Source of the DNA: Kineosporia succinea
GTDB lineage: Bacteria; Actinomycetota; Actinomycetes; Actinomycetales; Kineosporiaceae
Assembly: GCF_030811555.1 (NCBI RefSeq)
Contig: NZ_JAUSQZ010000001.1
Span: forward strand, 2,046,001-2,110,000
DNA length: 64,000 bases
Direction of reading: 5' to 3'
Below are positions 52,152-61,524 of the stretch, piece after piece. The notes under the pieces were generated by a model. The model did no database searches, had not been told where the DNA came from, and worked only from the letters and a program-made list of their open reading frames with translations. Within the stretch, counting starts at the first letter, position 1; each line of letters starts with the position of its first letter. The translations under genes and the position numbers were made by a program.

Positions 52152-52631
52152 TCATCTTCGTTCCGCGAAGAAGTCCGTGAGCAGCCCGGCGGCCTGCGCC
52201 TCGAGCACCCCTCCGACCACCTCGACCCGATGGTTGAGCCGCGCGTCACGAACGATGTCCCGGCTCGATCCGGTCGCGCCCGCCTTGGGGTCCCAGGCCC
52301 CCAGCACCACCCGGGCCACCCTCGCCAGCACGATCGCCCCGGCACACATGGCGCAGGGCTCGAGCGTCACCACCAGGGTGGCACCGTCCAGCCGCCAGCT
52401 GCCGGCCGCGCGCGCCGCCTCCCGCAGCGCGAGGAGCTCGGCGTGCGCGGTCGGATCCTGAGCCGCCTCCCGCTCGTTGCGGCCCCGGCCGGTCACGGTG
52501 CCCTCCCGGTCCACGAGCACGGCCCCGACGGGCACATCTCCGGTACCTACGGCGAGCGCCGCCTCCTCAAGGGCCAACCCCATCCACCGCTCCAGGTCCG
52601 CCCGCCCGGCGCCGACCGGATCGTCATCCAC
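52152..52631 (-). CDS. tadA: tRNA adenosine(34) deaminase
   Basis: GTG 52631 has GGAGG 6 nt upstream, giving 159 aa. It is a zinc cytidine/adenosine deaminase: HAE in DPTAHAELLAL and PCAMC in LEPCAMCAGAIV, with VPVGAVLVD and the C-terminal DARLNHRVEV typical of TadA. It makes inosine at the wobble base of tRNA-Arg(ACG). It lies between the Ser tRNA and divergent upp, a neighbourhood common in actinobacteria. Confidence 0.93.
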   Translation of the reverse strand: MDDDPVGAGRADLERWMGLALEEAALAVGTGDVPVGAVLVDREGTVTGRGRNEREAAQDPTAHAELLALREAARAAGSWRLDGATLVVTLEPCAMCAGAIVLARVARVVLGAWDPKAGATGSSRDIVRDARLNHRVEVVGGVLEAQAAGLLTDFFAERR

Positions 52632-52753
52632 TCCCGTCCTCCGTTTCTGACACATGAGAACAGGGCCGCTCCCGCGTCACCCCGCCTCTCGCGGTGCCAC
52701 CTCACCGCCGAGGTCGCACAGACGCCCGGCCCGGACACCGATAGGTTGCCCGC

Positions 52754-53389
52754 ATGCGCCTGCACGTCGTCGACCATCCTCTCGTCGCCCACAAGCTCAC
52801 CACCCTCCGCAACCGTGAGACCGACTCGCCGACGTTCCGGCGGCTGGCTGACGAACTGGTCACACTCCTGGCCTACGAGGCCACCCGCGGGGTCCGGGTC
52901 GAGGAGCACGAGATCTCCACACCCGTCGCCCCGGCCCGGGGCGTCAAGCTCGCCCAGCCCAAACCTCTGGTCGTGCCGATCCTGCGGGCCGGCCTGGGGA
53001 TGCTCGAGGGCATGACCCGGCTCGTCCCGACGGCCGAGGTCGGCTTCCTCGGGATGATCCGGAACGAGGAGACGCTCGAGGCCAGCACCTACGCCAACCG
53101 CCTGCCCGACGACCTGACGGGCCGCCAGGTCTACGTGCTGGACCCGATGCTGGCCACCGGCGGCACGCTCGCCGTGGCGATCCGGTACCTGATGGAGCGC
53201 GGCGCCGACGACGTCACCGCCATCTGCCTCCTTGGTGCACCGGAAGGCGTCGAGCACGTACGCAAGGCGGTCGGTGAGGACGCCCCGGTACAGATCGTCC
53301 TGGCCGGAATGGACCCGGGGCTGAACGACCTGGGCTACATCGTCCCTGGTCTTGGGGACGCGGGCGACCGCTTGTACGGCGTAGTGTGA
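52754..53389 (+). CDS. upp: uracil phosphoribosyltransferase
   Basis: The 211-aa enzyme makes UMP from uracil and PRPP. It begins [20 protein letters not shown] and has [14 protein letters not shown], the PRPP loop [15 protein letters not shown] and the uracil-binding [20 protein letters not shown] ending. All key elements are intact. The ribosome site before the ATG is weak. Confidence 0.96.
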   Translation: MRLHVVDHPLVAHKLTTLRNRETDSPTFRRLADELVTLLAYEATRGVRVEEHEISTPVAPARGVKLAQPKPLVVPILRAGLGMLEGMTRLVPTAEVGFLGMIRNEETLEASTYANRLPDDLTGRQVYVLDPMLATGGTLAVAIRYLMERGADDVTAICLLGAPEGVEHVRKAVGEDAPVQIVLAGMDPGLNDLGYIVPGLGDAGDRLYGVV

Positions 53390-53521
53390 TCGCGGCCGCT
53401 ACCATGAGCCTCAAGTTGAGGTTGACACTGCGCCGGTAGCCATGCGTGACAAGCTCGACACGGATAGAACATACTCGTAGCGCTACATTTGTCCTGAGTA
53501 CACCACTCTGGGGAGGCCGCA

Positions 53522-53689
53522 GTGACGAGGACCCGACGAGCGCTCGTGGTCATCCTGGTTGTCTTCTTGATCTACGCGGTCGTGAACGACCCGCGTCAGT
53601 CCGGAAACTTCGTGGGCGACATCTGGGACTGGGTGCGGGACGCCGCGGACGCGATCGGAACGTTCTTCGACAGCGTGCTGTCGAGCTGA
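53522..53689 (+). CDS. 55-aa small membrane protein
   Basis: GTG 53522 has a strong GGGGAGG upstream. The 55-aa product starts TRTRRALVVILVVFLIYAVV (one membrane helix after three basic residues) and has an amphipathic C-terminal helix (IWDWVRDAADAIGTFFDSVL). Similar tiny proteins occur in other actinobacteria. It is followed by a good terminator. The leader contains TTGACA at 53422-53427, but no clear -10 at the right distance. Function is unknown. Confidence 0.8.
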   Translation: MTRTRRALVVILVVFLIYAVVNDPRQSGNFVGDIWDWVRDAADAIGTFFDSVLSS

Positions 53690-53703
53690 CGTTCACCTGG
53701 TGA

Positions 53704-53740
53704 GCGCCGGCTGGCACCTGTCAGCCGGCGCCTTTTCTTT
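53704..53740 (+). terminator. intrinsic terminator with T-tract
   Basis: GCGCCGGCTG pairs with CAGCCGGCGC around an 8-nt loop and is followed by TTTTCTTT, 14 nt after the small membrane protein gene. Confidence 0.9.
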
Positions 53741-53769
53741 GGCCCCGGTCCGCGGCCTCCGGCGACCCG

Positions 53770-54546
53770 CTACTTCTTGCGGGCCCGCTTGGCCTGCGCC
53801 CGGAGGCGCTTGCCCACCGCGTCGGCGGTGTCCTGCTTGCGGGCCTCCTCTGGGGTGGGCGCAGACCCGCCCCGGGCCGCCGGGAGCCACCAGCGGTCGG
53901 CATCGTCGGCCGGCTGCTGCGGATAGCGGTCCTGCAGGTCCTGCAGCAGGGCGTCGACCCGGCTGTGGATCTCCGCGGTGACCTGGAACGCCTCCATGCC
54001 GGGCTCGGGCCGGAAGGGCTCACCCGCCTTGAGCATGACCGCCTTGCCGCGCCCGAGGTCGGGCTTGCGGGCCTTGGTGTAGATCCGCTGTCCGCCCCAG
54101 ATGGCCATCGGCACGATCGGCACGTCCGCCGCCACGGCCATCCGGGCGGTGCCGGTCTTGAAGTCCTTCAGCGTGAACGAGCGGCTGATCGTGGCCTCCG
54201 GGAAGACACCGACGATCTCCCCCTCCTTGAGGGCGCGCACCGCCTCGTCGAAGGCGCCGGTGCCCGCGGCCCGGTCGACCGGGATGTGGTGCATCCCCCG
54301 CATCAGCGGACCGGCCACCGGGTTCCGGAAGACCGATTCCTTGCACATGAACCGCACCAGACGCTTCTGTGGGCGGGCGACCAGGCCGCAGAAGGTGAAG
54401 TCCAGGTAGCTGATGTGGTTACTGGCGAGCACCGCACCACCCTGGGCCGGTACGTGCTCGGCCCCTTCGACCGTGAACCGGATGCCGAGGGCACGGAACA
54501 CGGAGCGGGCCGCGAGGATGACCGGGGGATACACGAGCTCTGCCAC
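53770..54546 (-). CDS. plsC: 1-acyl-sn-glycerol-3-phosphate acyltransferase
   Basis: GTG 54546 gives 258 aa; upstream extension is low-complexity and is not used. The enzyme acylates lysophosphatidate in the inner membrane leaflet. The NHxxxxD box is NHISYLD, the glycerol-phosphate-binding region is VGVFPEATISRS, and a third block is ADVPIVPMAIWG. The C-terminus is basic (RLRAQAKRARKK). It is convergent with the small membrane protein and divergent from the T4SS-like locus. Confidence 0.9.
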   Translation of the reverse strand: MAELVYPPVILAARSVFRALGIRFTVEGAEHVPAQGGAVLASNHISYLDFTFCGLVARPQKRLVRFMCKESVFRNPVAGPLMRGMHHIPVDRAAGTGAFDEAVRALKEGEIVGVFPEATISRSFTLKDFKTGTARMAVAADVPIVPMAIWGGQRIYTKARKPDLGRGKAVMLKAGEPFRPEPGMEAFQVTAEIHSRVDALLQDLQDRYPQQPADDADRWWLPAARGGSAPTPEEARKQDTADAVGKRLRAQAKRARKK

Positions 54547-54983
54547 GGACCGAACTGTAGGCGGTCCGGCGCGTGACCCGGTAGGGAGCACTCCGGAGCG
54601 CCTCCCACCCACCGCGCACTGCATCCCGCTGCCGCCCGCTAGCCCGGGCGGGCCGACGGAGAACCCGGGGCTTACCAGCACGAACACCAGCGACAGCGGC
54701 AAACCTGTGAATCAGGTGCCACATCGGTACACCAGCGGTGTGGCAGCCGCCGCTGACGTCTGGTTATGCATAGCTTTAAGCTGACACGAGCGACATGGAC
54801 AGCAGGATGGGCGGACGGCGCTACTCTGTCAGCACGGATTTATCGGCAAAACGTGACAGAACCCCTACCATCGACCTGACCTGGCGTGGCAAGGTCGTAA
54901 CAGATCGTGCGGATTCAGCGGAGCCCGAGGAAGCGTGGCGCGCCGAGGTTACGGAGGGGTTCACCGGTGCCCTGGAGGTACGA
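54547..54983. promoter_or_regulatory. divergent region upstream of the T4SS-like locus
   Basis: These 437 bp separate plsC from the pilin-like gene. Part of it (54760-54910) is AT-richer and should carry the locus promoter, but I find no convincing -35/-10. The coding frame of the first gene is open upstream to 54795, but the GGAGGT site fixes the start at 54984. Confidence 0.4.
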
Positions 54984-55262
54984 ATGGCCGTCATCTCGTC
55001 GGTAGTGATGCTTGCTACCACCACCAACGACGGGCCCTCACTCAACTCCAACGGGGTGGTCGAGTGGGGCGTCAAGAACATCATCCCGCTGGTTCTGCTG
55101 GTGATCGGGATAGGCATCATCGCCTCCGCCCGTAAAGGCAGGATCAGCGACAACGCCAACACCCTGACCAACGTGGTTCTGGGGATGGGTGTCATTGCAG
55201 GTGCGGCGGTGCTCTACGGCTTCGCCGGTCAGTTGACGAGTCTGGTGTTCGGGGACGGCTGA
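54984..55262 (+). CDS. small two-helix membrane protein, VirB2/TrbC pilin-like
   Basis: ATG 54984 has GGAGGT 4 nt before it (92 aa). Two hydrophobic segments (NIIPLVLLVIGIGIIA and VVLGMGVIAGAAVLYGFAG) flank a short basic loop (ARKGR), the layout of VirB2/TrbC-type pilins and of small actinobacterial T4SS subunits. Identity is inferred from size, topology and position first in the locus; no pilin motif is specific. It is 3 nt before the next start. Confidence 0.55.
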   Translation: MAVISSVVMLATTTNDGPSLNSNGVVEWGVKNIIPLVLLVIGIGIIASARKGRISDNANTLTNVVLGMGVIAGAAVLYGFAGQLTSLVFGDG

Positions 55263-55265
55263 CGT

Positions 55266-55646
55266 ATGCGGGTAACGCCCGATGACGAGGTGTACCGGGT
55301 CAACACCGTTTGGCTCGGTCCGAGTGGGCTGACCTTTCCCTGGACCGCCAGGTACATCGCGTATGCGACCTGGCTGGTGGCCTTCCTCCTCATCCTGCTG
55401 GTCGAGGCGGTGACCCCGCTCAAGGTGAACATCCCACCGGTGTGGGAGATCTGCATCGCCACGCTCGGCACCTACGGGCTCATGGGGTTCATCGACCACG
55501 AGCGCCCGGCCCGTGCCGTCTGGCAGACCTTCGTCTCGGACCTCACCGCACCCCGGGCGGGCCGCGCCCGCAAGTACCGGCTGCAGCCCCGGGTCCGGGT
55601 ACGTGACAAACGCACCTCCGCCCGGGCACGCAGGGCCAGCAGCTAG
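55266..55646 (+). CDS. PrgI/VirB3-like membrane protein
   Basis: The 126-aa protein has two adjacent membrane helices (ARYIAYATWLVAFLLILLVEA and VWEICIATLGTYGLMGFI) and a very basic C-terminus. VirB3/PrgI-type proteins of T4SS loci have this shape and precede the VirB4 ATPase, as here. Family call is by topology and order only. Gap to the VirB4 gene is 19 nt. Confidence 0.55.
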   Translation: MRVTPDDEVYRVNTVWLGPSGLTFPWTARYIAYATWLVAFLLILLVEAVTPLKVNIPPVWEICIATLGTYGLMGFIDHERPARAVWQTFVSDLTAPRAGRARKYRLQPRVRVRDKRTSARARRASS

Positions 55647-55665
55647 GGAGAGACGCGGCCACCTC

Positions 55666-58587
55666 ATGGGGATCTTCAGCAGCGGCCAGACCCGGGCCGC
55701 GAACATGGCACTGGCGTTGCGGACGATCGAGGGCAACCTGGCGTTCACCGATCAGGCGGCCTGGGCCTGGTTCGCCCTGCCCACCCAACGCTGGGCGTTC
55801 CGGGCGGACGGCGAACGGCTGAACCTGATCATCGACGTGGCGACGCGGATGGCCGCCCTGTCCGGCCGGAGGCTGCACCTGCGGGTGACGTCCCGGCCGT
55901 ACCCGGCTGCCTCCTGGGCACGGGCGCTGGACGCGCGCACGCCCGACCCGCTGCCGGGTGTCGAGGGCAGTACCTGGGCCGATCACCTCGTCAGTGCCCA
56001 GCAGCACGTGCGGGCCTCGACCATGGCCGAGAAGGAGGTCTACCTCGGCGTCCAGGTCAGCGAGCGCTCACAGATGGCGAGCTTCACCCAGCGGGTGCTG
56101 CGCCGGCCGACGCTCGGGGAACTGCAGAAGGTCGACAAGGACGCCGCGCTGGTGGCCGAGGCGATCGCCGGCCCCGGCCTGGAGGGCCGCCCGGTCACCC
56201 CACGCGAGCTGGAATGGCTGATGCGCCGGTCGCTCGGTCTCGGGCTGCCCGCTCCCGGGGCGCTGTCCCCGGTGCAGGACGGGCGCTGGGAGACCGAGGA
56301 CCTCTACGAGCTCACCGAGGGCGTGGTGCACGAGGCCGAGCCGTTCGCGCCGAGCGTCAGGGTCAGCCGGCGGGACCCGGGCGGGGCCGAGGCCCAGCGG
56401 CACGTCAGCGTGCTCACGGTCGGCCGGGTCGACGAGATCGAGATCCCGGACCCGGCGCACGAGCCCTGGCTGGTCCACGCCGACCGGCTCCCGTTCGCCG
56501 TGGAGTGGTCGATCCGGCTCGACGTGCTGGACGGTGACCAGGCCCTCGACGCGGTGCAGCGCAAGTTGCTGGTGGTCCGCGACATGCAGCGGCACTACCG
56601 CGACCACGACCTGGACGAGCCGCTGGCCCTGGAACGACAGGCCCGGCAGGCCCGGGCGATCGAGGACGAGATGACCACCGGCGGCGACACGGCCGCCTCC
56701 CGGGTGCACGGCTGGTTCCGGATCGCCGTCTCCGGCGCCACTCAGGAGGAGGCCCTGGAACGGGCCCGGCAGGTCGTCGACACCTACCGCAAGCGCCAGG
56801 TCACGATCGCCCACCCGAAGGGGCAGCACGGGTTGTTGCGAGAGTTCATCCCCGGGGAACCGCTCTCGTCCACGGCCTACCGGCGCCGGCTGCCCAGCCT
56901 GTACTTCGCGGCCGGAGTGCCGGCCGCCTCGTCCTCCCTGGGCGACCGCCGAGGCCCTTACATCGGCCACACCGCGGCCTCGAGCCGTCGCGCGGTCATG
57001 TTCGACACGCACTTCGCCACCGAGGTCCGCGAGACCTCCGGGCTGGTGCCGATCGTCGGTGCGCTGGGCTCGGGCAAGTCGGTCCTGGCCGGGCTGATCA
57101 CCTATGAGGCGGTGCGCCGGGGCATCACCTCGGTGATGCTCGACCCGTCCGGTCCGCTCGCCCGGCTCACCGACCTGCCGGAGCTGCGCGACCGGGCCCG
57201 GCACATCGACCTGACGTCGGCACCGTCCGGCACGCTGAACCCGTACGCGGTCGTGGTCCAGCCCCGTCCGGAGGACTACCCGACGCTGGACGCGCTGGAG
57301 GAGGCCAGGACCCTGGCCGCCCAGGACCGCAAGCTCCTGGCGCTGGACGTCGCCACGATGCTGCTCCCGGCCGGCCTGGCCTCGGCACCGCGGACCCGGC
57401 TGTTGCTGACCGAGGCGATCCGGGCGACCAAGGGCGCGCCGCAGACCAGCCTCTGGACGGTGGTCGAGCACCTGGAGTCCCGGCAGGACGACCACGCCGC
57501 GGACATCGCCGCCTATCTCCGCGACATGGCCGAGATGCCGCTCGCCCGGCTGTTCTTCCCGATCGGGCCGAGCACCGAGCCGATCCACGACGACGCCGTG
57601 CTGACCGTGCTGACGATGCCCGGGCTGGTGCTCCCGCCCGGCTCCGTGCCCCGCGAGCACTGGTCCACGAGCGAGCAGATGGCGGTGCCCCTCCTGCACC
57701 TGGCCTCCTGGTACGCGACGCGCACGATCTACGGCCGTCCCCGGAACGAGCGCAAGCTGGTGGCTCTGGACGAGACCCACTTCCTCGGTGAGTGGGGTGC
57801 CGGCCGGGCGCTCTTCACCCGCCTCGGCCGTGACAGCCGGAAGTGGAACACCTGTGTCCTGGCCGCCTCCCAGAACCCGGCCGACGTGCTCGGCATGGAG
57901 GTCTCCAACTTCATCTCGGCCGCCTTCGTGGGCCGGATCGAGGACGATCAGGTGGCCGCGGACGCCCTGCGCATGCTCCGGGTCCCTCCCGGTGTCGGCT
58001 ACGAGGGCGTGCTGGCCCGGCTCTCCCCCCGGTCACTGACCGGAACCCGTTCCGGCCTGAGGGAGTTCGTGATGCGGGACGTGGACGGCAACGTCGATCG
58101 GATGCGGGTCGATCTCGATCATCTTCCGCAGGTGCTGGCCGCTCTGGACACCACCGCCGCACCCGTCGCCCCCCCGCGTCCCCCGGAGTCGCTGACGGTC
58201 CGGGAACCCCGCACCGACCAGATCGACCTGACCGCGGTGGAGCTCGATCCCTCGGGAGCACCGGTGGGCTCCGGCCGTCCGGTCGCCAGCGGGGTCGGGA
58301 GTTCCTGGACGCCGCGGGGCGGGCTGAGGAACGGCCCCGATCCGCAGACCCCACCGGGGGGTTCCCGGCACGCGCTGCCGGTCGGGGCGTCCCGGGCCCG
58401 GCACGGGGTGCGGGGGAGGAACGGCTCCGGCACCGGTGAGCACGCGACGCTGGGCACTGGGTCGCACCGCGTCATCGGCGCGCCCATCGACCCTTCGGGC
58501 ACCAACGGCAACGGCTGGCCGACCGGCCCCACCGACACCACGGGCGAGCGCGGCCACCGTTCCGACGAGTCCGGCAGTTCCCGATGA
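55666..58587 (+). CDS. VirB4-like T4SS ATPase
   Basis: ATG 55666 opens a 973-aa protein (MGIFSSGQTRAANMALALRT). Residues about 1-440 are the N-terminal VirB4/TraC domain. The ATPase domain has Walker A GALGSGKSVLAG near residue 465, Walker B LVALDETHFLGEW near 705 and AASQNPADVLG as the sensor region. The C-terminal 140 residues are Pro/Gly-rich and disordered. This is the most certain member of the locus: such ATPases power substrate transfer through a conjugation or secretion channel. Its stop overlaps the next start (ATGA). Confidence 0.85.
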   Translation: MGIFSSGQTRAANMALALRTIEGNLAFTDQAAWAWFALPTQRWAFRADGERLNLIIDVATRMAALSGRRLHLRVTSRPYPAASWARALDARTPDPLPGVEGSTWADHLVSAQQHVRASTMAEKEVYLGVQVSERSQMASFTQRVLRRPTLGELQKVDKDAALVAEAIAGPGLEGRPVTPRELEWLMRRSLGLGLPAPGALSPVQDGRWETEDLYELTEGVVHEAEPFAPSVRVSRRDPGGAEAQRHVSVLTVGRVDEIEIPDPAHEPWLVHADRLPFAVEWSIRLDVLDGDQALDAVQRKLLVVRDMQRHYRDHDLDEPLALERQARQARAIEDEMTTGGDTAASRVHGWFRIAVSGATQEEALERARQVVDTYRKRQVTIAHPKGQHGLLREFIPGEPLSSTAYRRRLPSLYFAAGVPAASSSLGDRRGPYIGHTAASSRRAVMFDTHFATEVRETSGLVPIVGALGSGKSVLAGLITYEAVRRGITSVMLDPSGPLARLTDLPELRDRARHIDLTSAPSGTLNPYAVVVQPRPEDYPTLDALEEARTLAAQDRKLLALDVATMLLPAGLASAPRTRLLLTEAIRATKGAPQTSLWTVVEHLESRQDDHAADIAAYLRDMAEMPLARLFFPIGPSTEPIHDDAVLTVLTMPGLVLPPGSVPREHWSTSEQMAVPLLHLASWYATRTIYGRPRNERKLVALDETHFLGEWGAGRALFTRLGRDSRKWNTCVLAASQNPADVLGMEVSNFISAAFVGRIEDDQVAADALRMLRVPPGVGYEGVLARLSPRSLTGTRSGLREFVMRDVDGNVDRMRVDLDHLPQVLAALDTTAAPVAPPRPPESLTVREPRTDQIDLTAVELDPSGAPVGSGRPVASGVGSSWTPRGGLRNGPDPQTPPGGSRHALPVGASRARHGVRGRNGSGTGEHATLGTGSHRVIGAPIDPSGTNGNGWPTGPTDTTGERGHRSDESGSSR

Positions 58588-60806
58588 GGCGGCGGCGCGT
58601 CGTCCTCGTCGCCGCGGCGGCCGTTCTTCTGGCCCTGGCCGGCGCCGTGGCCGCTCCGGCGGCCCTGGCGGCCGGAACTGGAGCCCCGTCGACCGGATCG
58701 GTTCAGGCGTCCGCCGGGATGCTGAGCCTGCCCGCCGATCCGGTGGTGGACTGCCTGGACGCCCCGGTCCCGGAGGTACCCGGGCGAGGTGTGGTGGGTT
58801 TCTTCGAGTCCCCGCCCTCGACCCTGCCGGCCGACGAGGACCCGTTCGCGGAGAATGCCAAGGTCTCGGTCTACGAGGTCTACGGCTACGCCGGCGTGCG
58901 CTGGAACACGTACGACCTGGGCTGCGGCTCGGACATCGTCCGGAACCCGGACGCCTCGATCGGCACCGCGATCGGCAACTGGATCCTCGAGATCCCGACG
59001 ACGATGGTCGCGGCGACCGGCGCGGTGCTGGACGCGGCCTTCTCCCCCGACTTCCTCGGGGTGTTCGACCCGCTGATCACCAACGTCGTCGACACCCTGC
59101 AGCGCACCGTCTTCGAGCGCTGGGCGTTCGTGGTGCTGGCCGCGCTCGGCGTGTTCATCATCTGGCGGTCCCGGCACGCGGCGCTGGCCTCCTCCGCCAG
59201 TGCCATCGGCTGGGCCCTTCTGGTGATGGTGCTCGTGACCATGGTGTTCCGATGGCCACTGGTGGCCGGGCACGCCGCGGACGAGACCGTCTCCAGCACC
59301 CTGTCGGTGGTCTCCGGTGGTCTCAACGGCAAGGCCGCCGACGGCACCTCGGACGCCGGCACCGAGGCGACGGCAGGCATGCACCAGTCGCTCCTGTACG
59401 AATCCTGGCTCGGGGGCACGTTCGGCAGCACCGACTCCGACGTCGCCGAGAAGTACGGACCGGTCATCTTCGACGCGACCGCGCTCACCTGGCGCGAGGC
59501 CGCGATCATGCAGTCCGACCCGAAGCAGGGCAGGGACATCGTCCAGGCCAAGCAGAAGAAGTTCGAGGAAGCCGCGAGCGAGATCAAGTCCGCCGACCCG
59601 GACGCCTATGAGTACCTCACCGGGAAGCGGTCGGACAGCCGCGTCGGCTACGCCATGCTCGCCCTGATCGCCACGCTCTGCACGGTGCCGTTCCTGTTCG
59701 TCGCCGGGTTGCTCGTCCTGGGTGCCCTGATCATCGTGCGCTTCGGCGTCATGCTCTTCCCCGCCTTCGCCACCCTGGGCCTCTTCCCGACCATGCGCAC
59801 CCTGGTCACCGGCATCGGCAGCACCGTCGCCGCCGCGCTGATCAACGCCGTGGTCTTCGGCATCGGGGCCTCGGTCACCGTCCTGGGCATGGGGGTCCTG
59901 CTGTCCCCGGCCAGTGGCACGCCGGGTTGGCTGAGCGTGATCCTCATGCTCCTGCTGACCATCGTCATGTGGGTGGCCCTGCGGCCGTTCCGCCGGCTGA
60001 CCCAGATGGTCTCGGCCCGGGAGAACCACTTCGCCGTCGCGGCCGGGGGCGTCTCCGGCTCGGCCAAGGGCGCGGCCCGCACCAGCACCCGGATCCTCAC
60101 CGGCGCGCTCAGCACCTTCCTCGGTGTCTCGGCCGCCCAGCGCGAGAACCCGGCCCAGGCGATCGCCCAGGCCCAGGCCGCGGAGGGCCGGGCGCCGCAG
60201 CGGATCGAGAGCATCAGCAACTACCCGGTGCCGGCCGACGCGGCCGAGGGCGTGGTCCCGGTGGAGGGTCAGTCCGCACCGCAACCGGCCGCACTCACCA
60301 ACGCCGTCACGGTCAACGCCGCCGAGGTCACCGTGGTGCGTGGGCAGACCCCGGCCGCGGCCCGGGGGGAGGCCGGGGCGTCCGCGCCCGTGGCCCCCGT
60401 CGAGGGTGGCGAGATCTATGCGCCGGCCAGTGCTCCCGGCAGCCGCGTCGAGTCCGCGACGGTCAGCCCGGGTGGTGGCGCCGGACGGGCCGCGGCCCGC
60501 GCCGCCCTGTCCGGGTTCGGTGGTGGGCCGGACGCGCAGGGTCCGGCGGCACCGGCCGAACGGGAGGAAGCCGCGACGCGGTCCTCCTCCCGCCGGGAGT
60601 TCGCCGCCGAGCCGGCCGCCCGGGTCGGCAGCGACGGCTGGCGCCCTCAGGACGACGGCGCCCCCGTCGTCCGGCCCGGCGACCGGGGGTTCCAGCGCCT
60701 CGAGAGCGAGCCCGCGGACAGCTTCGAGACCGAGCTGGACGAGGTGTTCCGCCCGCATCGCTCCGCCACCGGCTCGGACGCCGACGACCACGCCCGGCAA
60801 CGCTAG
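58584..60806 (+). CDS. polytopic TrbL/VirB6-like channel protein
   Basis: The 740-aa protein starts with a Sec signal (RRRRVVLVAAAAVLLALAGAVAA). Membrane helices follow near 175-195, 200-225, 355-385 and 410-475. The C-terminal 230 residues are Ala/Pro/Glu-rich and cytoplasmic or disordered. Large polytopic proteins of this kind follow VirB4 in Gram-positive T4SS (TrbL/VirB6). No enzymatic motif is seen. ATGA overlap with the ATPase gene suggests tight coupling. Confidence 0.65.
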   Translation: MRRRRVVLVAAAAVLLALAGAVAAPAALAAGTGAPSTGSVQASAGMLSLPADPVVDCLDAPVPEVPGRGVVGFFESPPSTLPADEDPFAENAKVSVYEVYGYAGVRWNTYDLGCGSDIVRNPDASIGTAIGNWILEIPTTMVAATGAVLDAAFSPDFLGVFDPLITNVVDTLQRTVFERWAFVVLAALGVFIIWRSRHAALASSASAIGWALLVMVLVTMVFRWPLVAGHAADETVSSTLSVVSGGLNGKAADGTSDAGTEATAGMHQSLLYESWLGGTFGSTDSDVAEKYGPVIFDATALTWREAAIMQSDPKQGRDIVQAKQKKFEEAASEIKSADPDAYEYLTGKRSDSRVGYAMLALIATLCTVPFLFVAGLLVLGALIIVRFGVMLFPAFATLGLFPTMRTLVTGIGSTVAAALINAVVFGIGASVTVLGMGVLLSPASGTPGWLSVILMLLLTIVMWVALRPFRRLTQMVSARENHFAVAAGGVSGSAKGAARTSTRILTGALSTFLGVSAAQRENPAQAIAQAQAAEGRAPQRIESISNYPVPADAAEGVVPVEGQSAPQPAALTNAVTVNAAEVTVVRGQTPAAARGEAGASAPVAPVEGGEIYAPASAPGSRVESATVSPGGGAGRAAARAALSGFGGGPDAQGPAAPAEREEAATRSSSRREFAAEPAARVGSDGWRPQDDGAPVVRPGDRGFQRLESEPADSFETELDEVFRPHRSATGSDADDHARQR

Positions 60807-60866
60807 GGCGTGCTTTGAGATCCGCTGCCGTAGCGAGAAAGTGCCCGGGCCGTCGGCCGGGCGTGG

Positions 60867-60909
60867 CCGGTGGGGCACCTCGTGATGGTTCTCCGTGGGG
60901 CCCCACCGG
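60867..60909 (+). repeat. nested inverted repeats inside the T4SS-like operon
   Basis: CCGGTGGGG (60867-60875) pairs with CCCCACCGG (60901-60909). The right arm also belongs to a perfect 12-bp palindrome GTGGGGCCCCAC (60895-60906), so two hairpins compete. They lie in the only long gap (214 bp, 60807-61020) of the operon. Confidence 0.6.
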
Positions 60910-61020
60910 ACGTGCTCAGACGGCGTCCCGGGGGCCCGGCGGAAGACACGGGATTTCAGAACACGACCAAGGACGCGCACCGCATGAGAACGACGGCCCC
61001 GATCCGGTCGGCAGGTCCCG

Positions 61021-61521
61021 ATGATCAGTGACTTCATCACCTGGCTCTGCCGGAGCCCACGTCGGCTGGTGGTGGTCACGCTGAGCACGATCATCCTGGT
61101 CTTCGTGCTCGGCAGCGCCCTGCTCGGCAACGACGCCCCGAGCGACGGCGGTGACGCCCCCCGGGCCGCCACCGGCTCGACCTCGGCCGTGGTCCCGGCC
61201 TCGGACGGGTACGTCACCGCCGCCGTCGACTTCGTGACCCTGTGGGCGAAGACCGAGCCGAACGAGACGAAGAGCGACTGGCTGGCCCGGCTCACCCCGC
61301 TGGCCACCCCGGACTACGCCTCGGCTCTGGAGACCACCGACCCGTCGGCCCTCCCGGGCGCCGCGCCGGACGGGGAGCCGGTCGTCCGGTTCCTGGCCCA
61401 GGAGTCGGCCATGATCGCCGTCCCGCTCTCGGACGGTTCGTCGGTGCTGGTGACCGTGGTCGCCGGAGAGGGGACGTCCGAACCGATGGTGTCCGACGTG
61501 CAACCCAACACCGGGGACTGA
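61021..61521 (+). CDS. VirB8/TcpC-like membrane-anchored protein
   Basis: The 166-aa protein has one N-terminal membrane helix (RLVVVTLSTIILVFVLGSALL), a low-complexity linker and an extracytoplasmic domain of about 100 residues (VTAAVDFVTLWAKTEPN, then SDWLARLTPLATPDYASAL). The W-x2-R-L-x-P-L-A-T-P pattern is seen in NTF2-like VirB8/TcpC homologs of Gram-positive conjugation systems. It is 3 nt before the hydrolase gene. Confidence 0.6.
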   Translation: MISDFITWLCRSPRRLVVVTLSTIILVFVLGSALLGNDAPSDGGDAPRAATGSTSAVVPASDGYVTAAVDFVTLWAKTEPNETKSDWLARLTPLATPDYASALETTDPSALPGAAPDGEPVVRFLAQESAMIAVPLSDGSSVLVTVVAGEGTSEPMVSDVQPNTGD

Positions 61522-61524
61522 GCC

